A model generated the notes under the pieces. It saw nothing but the letters and a program-made list of their open reading frames with translations, was not told the DNA's origin and did not search any database. From assembly GCA_963576565.1 (NCBI GenBank), contig OY755038.1, positions 143,774,419 to 143,838,418 of the forward strand: a DNA stretch of 64,000 bases. The letters are read 5' to 3'. This DNA is from Aspidapion aeneum. Its lineage: Eukaryota > Arthropoda > Insecta > Coleoptera > Brentidae. The position numbers and the translations under genes were made by a program. Below, piece by piece: positions 12,001 to 22,239 of this stretch (position 1 is its first letter; every line of letters begins with the position of its first letter).

Positions 12001-12597
12001 CGGTTTTCCACCAAACGAACAGTTGAGTTTGTGTTTTCCAGTTTCCGAAAAACAAAAGCAAATCGAAGACAAGCCCAAAACTCTTGTTTCCATCAAGCGG
12101 ACAAGGTTTTGTTTGAGTTTTGTTTTTGTTTTCGGTCCTTTTCCACTGGTAGTCGCTAGTCAGAACATATTTTGTTCGATGGAACCGACATGTTTAGAGA
12201 GAAAGGTATATCCATTTTTATTCTTAGCTGTGGTCCTTGGAAAAAGGGCATAAATATTTTTTAGTTCCAACAATGTACCTATTGATAACTAAAGTATTAA
12301 TATTATATAGGAGAAAACGACGCCAACGCAGATATTGGGTTCGATCACACAACGAAATAAAAGTAGAACATAAAAAGCCCAACACGACCCTTTCCACTAA
12401 ATAGACGCGAGTTTCAAAACTCGTCGAAACTAGTCAAAACCTTTTGATGTTACCGCTTCCAAACGGGACTCGAAAAACAAAACTCCAACTGTCGCAAAAC
12501 ACGCCAGTCTTGAAAAAGTTGGCCAAAAGTTTCAGTTTTGTTTTATTCGACACGAGCTTATATTTTGTTTTTGCTTTGTCTGTTTGGTGGAAAACCG
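12001..12597. mobile_element. Non-autonomous element with perfect 16-bp TIRs
   Basis: CGGTTTTCCACCAAAC at 12001-12016 is matched exactly in inverse at 12582-12597. Related TTTTCCAC words recur inside (about 12130, 12390). The two open frames of 76-78 codons inside carry no motif. No clear target duplication could be read, so the superfamily is unknown. Confidence 0.65.
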
Positions 12598-12729
12598 GCA
12601 TTACAATGCATGATTTACGGCCTAAATTTGAACCATCAAATTTTGTCAGAATTGCCTCCCTCGTATCAGTTTTTTTTTAAATTAGCTGTATATCTTGTTG
12701 GGTGCAAGAACTGATCAGAGTTACTCCAT

Positions 12730-13110
12730 TAATTTTTACCGTCCTAGCCCGCATATCAATGGTTAGAGAAGGTATTATTTTCGTCGAAATTTTTTTTTTT
12801 TGCGATAACGCTGAAAATGTGTTATTTGGGTGTATTTTGACCTATCTTAGCAATATCGTCGTGGTGTCTGTATGTGTGTGTGTGTGTATAATATTTACGT
12901 CCGTAAACCGATAGCTCCTAGACCGTTGAACCGATTTTCATAAAATTTTCAGGTAAAATTATGTTTCACATTTTAACGAGCTGATTAGATAGATTTTGGT
13001 AATGACAGTTTTCGGAATATAGTAGAATACATTTTGCTCAATAACTTTCGTTTCTGATATATTTACAAAAAACTGTTTTCAGGGCTGATTTATCCGTCAT
13101 GGATCCATTA
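12730..13110 (+). repeat. (GT)n-bearing dispersed repeat, copy 1
   Basis: Starts near CCTAGCCCGCATATCAATGG, runs through AAGGTATTATTTTCGTCGAAA, GACCTATCTTAGCAATATCGTCGTG, a short TG microsatellite at about 12876-12893 and CGATAGCTCC, and ends near GGATCCATTAATTTTA. Fuller copies are at 57007-57545 (+) and 60602-61167 (-); a fragment is at 15560-15640 (-). Non-coding. Confidence 0.7.
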
Positions 13111-13199
13111 ATTTTAGTAGATTTCAAAATTCATATTCACAGGAAACGTTTTAAGATATTTAAAACAGGTTTGTGCTCAAGTATAAAAAATCTTTAACT

Positions 13200-13950
13200 C
13201 AGAACAGTGGCATAATTACTATATATATTGATGCAGGCTACGCAAATAAATTAATGACAGAAAAAGTATCTCGGGTTTTAAAATATTATTTTCTGTTCTG
13301 GAAATCTAAAAAACAAGCGACGGTTATATTAAGTACCTAGCTCTGACGCCGAATATATAGCTATCTGACTGCACAACTGAGTGCATTTTTGTTGGTCAAT
13401 TGCTATCAGAAATATTAAAAATTGATACTTTTCCTGTTCATGTTTTTGAGAATAATCAATCCTGTATCAAAATGTCAAATACCTTAAGGCCGCTTGACAT
13501 GGTGCATGACAATAAAATTTGCAGGCAAATGCACGAAATTTTGCCCAGGTGCATGCGCAGTACAAATCCAGCTGATAGTTGCCGGCAATCCATTTTTATC
13601 GGTCCGGTGCCATTTTTTTGCATGCAAACTGTACTTGCATGCAAACTGGGGAATTTTTACCTAGATTCTGGGGAATCAATGCATGGCCGTGCACAATGTC
13701 AAACGAAAAGAAGATTTTTTGCAGGCAACAATTTGACCGAAATTTTTTGCTTGCAAATATTTGCAGCGCATCATGCACCATGTCAAGCGGCCTTTAGAAA
13801 CGAACCGCAGCAAGCATATTGATGTAAAACATCATTTTCTCAGGCAGCATGTTTCAGATAACAAAATAAAATGGAATTATGTGTCTACTTCTGAACAAGA
13901 GGCAGATATTTTTACAAAAACACGGGCTGCACCCAAATTTACTTATTTTT
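13200..13950 (+). pseudogene. Copia RNase H relic, interrupted by a MITE
   Basis: Fragments of the C-terminal RNase H of Ty1/copia pol: YIDAGYAN (about 13230), a decayed middle, FENNQSCIKMSN (13445-13482), and after the insertion KHIDVKHHFLRQHV, YVSTSEQEADIFTK (13815-13920). The frame is interrupted by stops before 13400 and by the 307-bp MITE at 13487-13793. The end of the polyprotein is at about 13950. Confidence 0.8.
13484..13796. mobile_element. PIF/Harbinger-like MITE inside copia RNase H
   Basis: A 307-bp insertion (13487-13793) with perfect 23-bp terminal inverted repeats starting AGGCCGCTTGACATGG. It is flanked by TTA at 13484-13486 and 13794-13796. A 3-bp TTA/TAA duplication with short TIRs is the PIF/Harbinger signature. 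The host copia reading frame continues across the site once insertion and one TTA are removed, which fixes the borders. Internal GCATGCAAA/TTTGCAGG words repeat in both orientations. Confidence 0.9.
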
Positions 13951-14784
13951 AATTGTTTGCGCTAAATAAAATACTGTGTTCCTACTTTTCGAGTTTTGTT
14001 AGTCTTTTTTAGGTTCAAGAATAAAACTTCTGGTTCTTTAGCTTTTGACTCGTCTCAGAATAATATTCTTCTCGACTACGGGATATTTAAGAAGCGAGAG
14101 CGGATACATGCATGTTATACATTTGTTTGTGTTGTTTCTTGGTGGCGCCTGCTCTTTGATATTGTTTAAAAAGGTCAATGCTTTCGCAAAGATTTGAATA
14201 CTATTTAATATGTTGGTTATTAGAACAAACTAAAATTATATTTTTGTCCATGAAGCCTTTTCGATTTGTCTGTTGACTTTAACCTAGCTGTTAAAGGAGC
14301 AGGCACACCTTAAATGAGATTTTAAAAAATCCACGATTTTAATGAAATTCTAGTGTCTTGTAGACCTCGATCGGTTCTACTACGTTTTACCTCGCTCGTC
14401 AAAACGCACTATATAACAATTTTTTTGTATGAAAATGATTCTTTGGACTATTTTTAATCGATTTATATACGAGAAATAAAAAATAAGTTTGGTTTTTTTC
14501 AAAAATAATTTTTTAAAAAAACATTACATAGGGATTTTTTTCGACTTGTTTTGGTTGAAAAAAATCAACTTCTATCACTGCATCATCAAATTTTTGGCAT
14601 AAATTTGTAAATTAGCTTAGGATTTTTTCGTGTGCTTAGCGCTTTTTTCACATAATTTTGAAAATTTGTGTTGACCTTCCGACAGATATTTTGCACATTG
14701 ACAGATATTTTTTTTCCTGGGTCGACTGTTTCCAGGTTATTCGGCCATATCATATTTTTCAATTCGATTTGCTTACTTACTGAC
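13951..14784. other. Non-coding; contains a stretch similar to 21.6-22.0 kb in inverse
   Basis: About 14290-14560 shares words (for example CTACTACGTTTTACCTC at 14378) in inverted orientation with 21930-21960, suggesting an old repeat pair. No coding signal. Confidence 0.35.
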
Positions 14785-14922
14785 TTACCCTCAGAAGCAC
14801 CGTAAGCACTTAAGCGCGATCATAGGTTTAATGGCGATTAAGTCCTTGTTGCTCACATACAAAACAACAAAGAGGGAGAATGGATTAGCAAAGCCTTGTT
14901 ACGGTGCATCTGAGGGTTAAAG
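14785..14922. mobile_element. Small MITE, TIR CCCTCAG
   Basis: CCCTCAGAAGCACCGTAA near 14788 and TTACGGTGCATCTGAGGG ending near 14917 are inverted copies with one mismatch. Both are flanked by TTA. CCC...GGG ends would fit piggyBac if the original target was TTAA, but only TTA matches on both sides, so a Harbinger-like origin is also possible. Confidence 0.6.
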
Positions 14923-15046
14923 GCGCAGATTACAGGAAATTATTTATTTGAAAGTATTCAGCACGAATCGGCGCAGCCGATTCTTACTGATTGCTTGTGC
15001 GTTACCATCAAGGTAGAATAAAGAGGAGATGACATCACAAGTCTTA

Positions 15047-15168
15047 CCTGTACCCCCTTCGGCCATATTGTTTAGACCCTTCTGTCTATAGTCTGTCATC
15101 GCGATCGATTTGATTGATCGAGCGTTATTTTCGTTTAAATTGTGTTTTTTTAAAGTTTCGGGCGACAT
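15047..15168 (-). CDS. Candidate first exon of unknown protein, divergent from the THAP exon
   Basis: An open frame on the minus strand starts with ATG at 15168 (MSPETLKKHNLNENNA...). After NMAEGGT it meets ACAG/GTAAGACT, a good splice donor near 15045. Continuing without splicing gives 74 codons that run into a GC hairpin at 14963-14985. The start lies only 26 bases from the ATG of the plus-strand THAP exon, so the two would share one divergent promoter. I do not recognise the protein. It could be chance or part of an unidentified transposon. Confidence 0.3.
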
Positions 15169-15194
15169 TTTTGCTAGTTTTTATTAGAACGAGT

Positions 15195-15274
15195 ATGGTG
15201 TCTTGTGCTCTACATAGTTGTGGTAGTAGAAGCAGAGTAGATCAGAAGATATCAAAAGGAATAACGTTTCATCG
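15195..15274 (+). CDS. Candidate first exon of a THAP-domain protein
   Basis: ATG at 15195 opens a 27-codon frame beginning MVSCALHSCGSRS with Cys4 and Cys9, and ending ITFH before CG/GTGAGT, a strong donor at 15275. Start Met, Cys-x4-Cys and Phe-His at the expected distance match the N-terminus of THAP (C2CH) zinc-finger domains, whose following residues usually come from exon 2. THAP proteins bind DNA as host factors or as P-element-type transposases. No second exon was found in the window, so it may be an orphaned exon or a transposon fragment. Confidence 0.5.
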
Positions 15275-15912
15275 GTGAGTACAAACAAGAAACAGAACCA
15301 TACTTAATGTTTTTTTATGCTACAGAAATTATAAAAAATAACCAAACTTTTTTCATTGGCGATGGCGCCCCCCTTTTGAATTAATGAATGAATCCTTCCC
15401 CCAAATATAGAAACACAAACTGTATTTTTACTACAATAAAACATATTTTATTTAAAAAAAAAACAAATTATCAGGACTTATGCGCCCCCCCTACCCCAAT
15501 ATTGGGCGGCGTCCCACAATTTGGGAACCAAACTGCTCTAGTTGAAAGTACTTTTGCACACATGTCGTCGAAAATAATACCTTCTCTAGCCATTGCTGCG
15601 CCGGCTAGGAAGGTAATAAAAACACCCCTAAATGATTATCCAAAATCTAGATTTTTTTAATTTAACCAGATCATAAAAATTAAGTTTTAAAAAATTTACA
15701 AATATATTACCTATTGCAAAAGTTATTTGACCACACTGTATCTCCTTAACCTATAATTTTATGGAATTCCCCACGCTTCAAACTTGACAAATGATATAAC
15801 TTGGAAACTAATTTTGTATGAACTTTTTATCTACTATTATTGACCTTCCCCAGTAAGTATACTTTAAAGTTATACAGCCTGTATATCTGAAGACACGGCA
15901 GTTCCCGGCCAA
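15275..15912. other. Non-coding; reverse fragment of the (GT)n repeat at 15560-15640
   Basis: Contains GTCGTCGAAAATAATACC and GCTAGGAAGGTAA on the plus strand, a minus-strand fragment of the repeat at 12730. Two C-rich tracts (15366-15376 and 15483-15496) resemble edges of the CCCAGG MITE family. No gene. Confidence 0.45.
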
Positions 15913-17905
15913 GTTCGCGCGACTGCTCTACTATCTTTTCTTGAAACATTTTAGCCTACATTTTATCCCTGCTAAGCAAGCGTATCTGACAATTTTGGCA
16001 AAAAATTATTTTTTTAAAGTATTTCTGCGTCGTTTTACACCTATCGTACTAGAAATAAATGTCGTAAGACAAAAATTAGGTGTATACATGAGCTTATAAA
16101 ATATGTGATATCTGCAAAATTGCCACTGGTCCCAATGAAATATGTTGTATGTATCATATGCTAAGAAAAAGTGTCGTATATGACAGATACGACTAATTCT
16201 TTTAATGTGATCACTGAAAAAGTTGTGTCTGATTCCAATACAATTTGTCGTATCTCACTCACAAACCGAGCATGAATTTGATTTAGAATAATTAGAATTA
16301 AGTGAATAACAAAATTTCAAGTTAAGTTTATTTTTACCTCACTTTCCATGTTTAATTATATTGTGAGAGTAAAATACATTACTTTGACAGATATGACGAT
16401 TTTTATTAGCATAAGATTAAATAAAACTAAAGAGAAATGTCGTATCTGCATTCGGCTAGCTCTGTGACCTTGAAAATACTCAAACACCTAAAAAAAAGAA
16501 TTTCAAACTATTTTCGTCATGTTATACACACATGGTGCTAAGTGCAGTTTTACAGAAAAAAACTCTTTTTTTTTAAACCTGTTTTTTCAGATAAACAAAA
16601 TATGCAGATACGACCTTCGTGCTTAGCACGGCAGATTTGACCTATCTAAAACTCTACTTCGGAATGAGCTACGAAACTCAAACTTTGCACAGTAGATCTT
16701 TATAGACTTAACAACCCCACCAAGTTTCATGAACTTCCATAAAGTAGTGAAGCAGTTACAAAATATCAAAAAACGTCGAAATCAAATAAAAAACGTCGAA
16801 ATCACTCACTCATGTATAGATCATCAAAATTCTATTGTACTTTAAGACATGCTACAAAGCTGAAATGTGGTAGACTGATAGAAATTATGACCAAACCCTT
16901 GGAAAAAATAAAAAAACACTAAAATTCTAATTTACTCCTCTTTCCTATAACATGTAAAGTTATGTAAAAGTATTTGCCCACTTCCAGAAACGCTAGAGAG
17001 CTGAGCTTTGGCAAACTGATAGGAACTATGATAAAGTATAGGAAAAGTTTAAAAACCCCAAAATTTTAATTTATTTCTCTTCCCTATAAATCTAAAGTTA
17101 TGTAAAAGTAACATTGCCCACTTCCAGAAACGCTAAAGAGCTGAGCTTTGGAAGACCGATCGGAGCTATGATAAAACTATAGAAAAAAATTAAATAACCC
17201 TAAAATTTTAATTAAATTCCCTCCCCTATAAATGTAAAATTATATAAAAATTAACATTGCCCACTTTGAGAAACGCTAGACAGCTGAGCTTTGGAAGACT
17301 GATAGGAACTATGATAAAACCAAAGGAAAAATTTTAAAAACATTTAACATTCTAATTTACTTTTCTCCCCTATTAATGTAAAGTTATGTAAAATTAACAT
17401 TGCCCACTTCCAGAAATGCTAGAGAGCTGAGCTGTAGAATGCTGATAGGAACTATGATAAAACCAGAGGAAAAAAACCTCAAAATTTTTAATAAGGCATT
17501 GCAAAAGTTTTAAAGAATATTTCGCATATTTTACTACTTTAAAACTTTAAAATATTATCCAAACGCTTTAAAAAAGGAGTGAAATCATAACAAAAACATT
17601 TTATGTAAAAAAAGCCAAGCACGCGAAAATGTTATTTCGTAAAAAAAATTGAGATAAAAGTAAAGCCAAGTTCTCCAATACAAATTTTTAAATGAAAGGT
17701 TCTTACTAGTTTAGGAACATTGGTAAATTGAACATAAAGAAGTTTGGCTGTAATAGCAAAGTTTAAAAAATATTTCTAAACTAGTAAGAGCCTTTCATTT
17801 AAAAATTTGTATTGCAGAACTTATCTTTACTTTTATCTTAATTGTTTTTACAGAATATCATTTTTGCGTACTTGGCTTTTTTTTACATGAAATGTTTTTG
17901 TTATG
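15913..17905 (-). repeat. Older, partial copy of the 30-64 kb foldback repeat
   Basis: 15913-15955 and 16640-17905 match the inner part and arm of the large foldback. Shared phrases include CTTTTCTTGAAACATTTTAG, TCACTCATGTATAGATCATC, and about four tandem units of about 160 bp built on GCTAGAGAGCTGAGCTTTGG (16930-17490). The intervening 16000-16600 is unrelated, rich in GTCGTATCTG/CAGATACGAC words. Its end folds on itself: 17590-17740 is inverted at 17755-17905. Non-coding. Confidence 0.7.
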
Positions 17906-18885
17906 ATTACTATTTCCTCATCACACGATAAATATTAGAACAATTTATTTAAGTAAAAGTAATCCAAAAAAACAAATTAGTATAAGACATTTCAGTAACA
18001 AGATTGTACTTTTTAATGGACAATAAATAAAAAGGTTTTATAAATTCAGTTTTCTTAATAACCCTCTCATATTGATTGCTGTCAAAAATTTTATGTTACC
18101 TGTATAATAAGAGTTTTATACAACAACTATCAAAAATAGCACTTTTACAGGTCTAGGCATTTTGATCTCATACAATCAAGAAAAATTTATTTTAACTGTG
18201 CTGCACCCTGCTCTTCAATAACCGCATCGATTTCATAATGATAGAAGCTGCTGTTACTTTTCAAAACGAAATATTACCGCGGTAAAATAAAAATTTATAC
18301 GGCACATTTTGTTTAGGAAAGTGACCGTATGAGTTTACGCTTAAACGTATAGTTATAAGAAAGCAACTTTACTTTTTCTATGCTTTTTCAAAATATATTG
18401 GTATTTTTATAGACATCATTTTTTATTAATTTTAATCAAAATTTTCATCACTAAACCAATACAATTTTTCACAAACTTAAATATTACCATTCTCCATATC
18501 CCTTAAAGACAAGAAGCTGTCAACTTGTATTAAAAAGAAATATAAACAAATCTATTGAGTGCGGTCCTGTTAAGCAGCCATATTGGTGTGACTCTAAGCC
18601 CTGCCTAGGGGTGACACTTTCTGTTGCATTATACAAATGGTTGGAGCGGCTCCCTTACATTCTACCTCGATGTGCGTTACGGTTCGGTTCGGTTCCGTTC
18701 AGTTTGGTTTAGTTCGGTTTGGTTTGGTTCAGTTAAGTTCAGTACGGTTTGGTTTTAGGTTTTAGGTAATTTAGCAGGAGTCGGCTGCGCCGACTCCTGA
18801 TGATTTACTTTAAGACACAACCAACCTGATCAACCAACAAAACCGAAACTGCTGAATTTCTGTTCTTGTGATTTACTTTATGTAA
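17906..18885. other. Non-coding; GGTTC-rich simple repeat and a GC hairpin
   Basis: 18670-18765 is a degenerate (GGTTC/GGTTT)n repeat. 18779-18803 is a hairpin with 11-bp perfect arms (CAGGAGTCGGC/GCCGACTCCTG, loop TGC). A related hairpin (GAATCGGC/GCCGATTC) is at 14966-14985. The remainder shows nothing recognisable. Confidence 0.5.
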
Positions 18886-21456
18886 GGTAGTAGAGAATAA
18901 ATTTGTATAATAAAGCTGCAAAAAGGGTATATTTTTTTATATTTAGCATAGTAGTACCTAACACCAAAAGCTATATTTTCATTCAAGGATCCCCGATTTT
19001 CCGGCCTCAGAATCCAAGATGGCGGCTGCCAAAGTTAAGAAAATAATTGATTTCCTTGTTTTAACGGAAATTAAATTAATTTTGATAAATTTACTTTAAG
19101 TGGGATATACTCAATTTCAAAATGTAAAAAAAATTACACCTGTCACTGTAAAACAAAATGGCGGCTATATTTAAAAAAAATCGTTTTTCTTCGATATTTT
19201 CTTTATTTTTTGTGAGATATTTATTTTTAATACCTCATATTAAAGCTACTGACCAGTTCTTTAAACCTGCTTAAACGAAATGTTAAGTTTTCCAGCCAAC
19301 ACAAAGATGGCGCTTAATTTGTCAAAAATAAAAGAGACCTTTACAACCAGTAGACCAAATTACATTTTGACAAAATTTTCTTTTGGATTTTATCAGTTGT
19401 AAGCCAGATTTTGTAAAAAATTTATAAAAAGTTACAATTTTACATTTAACATTTTAAGCTGGCGGCCGAAGTTCAGATAAAAAAGTAACTTTTTGTTCTT
19501 GTTTGACACAACTAGTATTGCCGTGTAATATATTGATTTATACTAAATGGGGATCGCCGATTGTAAATATTTCATAATAAATGACATGTCTATTATTATC
19601 CAAGTCAAAATATAAATACAACAGTATCTTTTTGGTTTAGTAAATCTTTTTACCAAGATATGTAGTTTTATATTAATTTTAGTTAGTTTTAAATTGTAAT
19701 GTACAAAAAAAATAGAAATTATTTATTTTTTAAAGATGGCGGCCGAAAAAGTAAAAAAAACATTTTTTGTTTATTTTTTCGAAATTTAACAAAAAAAACT
19801 GAGAAAACCAAGACATCTCGTTAAACAAAAACACAGATGTTTTAAATATGTCAAAAAATTGACGTATGTCACGTGCCGGGTGATTTGAATAAATTGACAT
19901 ATTTTACTTAATTGCTATATCCGTTAATATTGATTGAACAGTAACGTTTAAATTAGCAAAGTTAAATAATTTATTCTAAATCATCAGAATCTGATGCCAA
20001 AAATGACATATGTCATACACTTGTCAAACTATTGACATATGGTTTATTTTTTTAAATAAAACACCCTGTATATAATGTTTTTAATTGATAGGGCTCCTTT
20101 TTCTGGTTTCAAAATATATAATATGTTGACATTTAGTCCAGCCGTTGTTGAAATATTTGCATTTTAAAATTATATTCATTAACAAAATGGCAACATCCTT
20201 ATTGTTTATTTAGGTTATTATAATGCAAATATTTCAATAACGGCTGGTCTAAATGTCAACATATTATATATTTTTGAAACCAGAAAAAGGGGCCCTATCA
20301 ATTAAAAACATTATATACAGGGAGTTTTATTTAAAAAATAAACCATATGTCAATAGTTTGACAAGTGTATGCCATATGTCATTTTTGGCATCAGATTCTG
20401 ATGATTTAGAATACATTATTTAACTTTGCTTTTTTAAACGTTACTGTTAGAGTAATATTAACGAAGATAGCTATTAAGTAAAATATGGTCAATTCAATCA
20501 AATCACCCGGCACGTGACATATGTCAACTTTTTTGACATTTTTACAATATCTCTGTTTTGTTTACCGAGATGTCTAGTTTTTTCCGGTTTTTTTTTGTTA
20601 AATTTCGAAAAAATAAAGAAAAATGTTTTTTTTTTACTTTTTCGACCGATATCTTTAAAAAATTAATAAATTATGTTATTTTTGTACATTATGACTTAAA
20701 ACTTATTAAGAGTAATATAAAACTACATATCTTGGTAAAAAAAATTATCAAATCAAGAAGATAATGTTGTTTTTATATTTTGAACGCCGCCATCTTGATT
20801 AATAATAGACATGTGTCATTTATTATGAAATATTTAAAATCGGCGACCCCTATTTAGTATAAATCGATATATTACACGGCAATATTAGTTTTGTCAAACA
20901 AGAACAAAAAAATAACTTTTTATCTGAACTTGGCCGCCATCTTAAAATGTTAAATGTCAAATTGTAACTTTTTTAAAATTTTTACAAACTTGGCTTACTG
21001 TTGTCAAAATCCAAAAAAGATTTTTTTTTTTCATTTAATTTGGTTTACAGGTTATAAAGGTCTCTTTTATTTTTGACATATTAAACGCCATCTTTGTGTC
21101 GGCTGAGAAACTAATAACTTTTTTCATTCGGTTTAAAGAGCTGGTCAGTGGCTTCAATATGAGGTATTAAAAATAAATATCGCGCAAAACAGGTGTAATT
21201 TTTTTAAGAATTTTTGAATTAAGTAGGTCCCACTTAAAGTAAGTTTATCAAAATTAATTTAATTTGTCTTAAAACAGGGAATTCATTTTTTTTCTTAACT
21301 TTGGCAGCCGCCATCTTGGATTCCGATGCCGGAAATCAGGGGATCCTCGATTGAAAATTTAGCTTTTGATGTTAGCTACTACCATGCCAAATATAAAAAA
21401 ATATACCCTTTTTGCAGCTTTTTATTGAAATACCCTACAAATTTACTCTACTGAGG
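18886..21456. mobile_element. Foldback element A (arms about 1.25 kb)
   Basis: 18886-20160 is present in inverse at 20220-21456, with a centre near 20190 (AACAAAATGGCAACATCC). Landmarks read on both arms: CTGCAAAAAGGGTATA at the outer ends, AGATGGCGGC/GCCGCCATCTTGG, ATTATTAATAGACATGT, GGTGATTTG...CACGTGACATATGTCA and ATATTTGCATT next to the centre. Arms have diverged visibly, so this is an old, real structure. No protein is encoded. Internal motif ATGGCGG recurs. Confidence 0.8.
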
Positions 21457-22239
21457 TGAGGTTGGGCTGATAAGAATATTTGGCTTTGCTAAACCTTAAG
21501 TCATCATTATCATAAATTACAAATTTAACTTTCTGCATCATTTTTTTCATTATAAATGCTCAATAGACAATTTTGGACGATTTTACAGAGCCAAAAATGC
21601 GCGACAAATTAAAATGTTAGATTTCAAAAATATGGTTTTTTATGCCTAAATACATTTTTAAAAAACCATTACTTTTTATCGCCCCTTGCCAGACAGTTGG
21701 TCACCTTATTTTTGGCTAAATGACAATTTATTTAATGCTGAGTCGATTGGGAGCCGCCCCTCTCTATCTCGACATCACAAACGTCAAATAAATTCTTTCT
21801 ATAGTAATTTGTATGAATTTTTATTAATATTTTAATTTTGAAATTTAAAAAAAAAATGCGAAAAATCCATTTTTTTTCCTAAAAACAGTATAAAACGACC
21901 TAAACTTATCATTAAAAAAAGAAACAAGCATTTTCAAGCATTGAGGTAAAACGTAGTAGACCCCCTCGATCTCCTGATCAAAAGTTCTCATGGGCTCAAA
22001 GCGATCCTATGTCTGGTTTCTAAGATACAGTGGCGGTATGGGGCTCACCCAACATACGAATATATTGAAATTCTTTTGTAAAACTTAAAGTTTAGTACAA
22101 AAAGGTGATAAAAATAATTGAATTGATAATTGATATTTGATGACCATGCTAGATGTCACGTGTCAATTTTTATGCACAAGGGGTATAGTGCAGGCGTTGT
22201 AGGTTGAGTAAGCAAAATATGAGGACCCCAGATTAACGA
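21457..22239. other. Non-coding spacer between two foldbacks
   Basis: No gene or border. It includes the inverted counterpart of the 14.3-14.5 kb stretch (21930-21960). Confidence 0.4.

Noticed and set aside
13400..13822. 140-codon plus-strand open frame
   Set aside because: It is a fusion of copia RNase H with MITE sequence; borders of the MITE are exact.
16930..17490. Regular units of about 160 bp as a CRISPR-like array
   Set aside because: Whole units repeat without distinct spacers, and the context is a eukaryotic foldback element.
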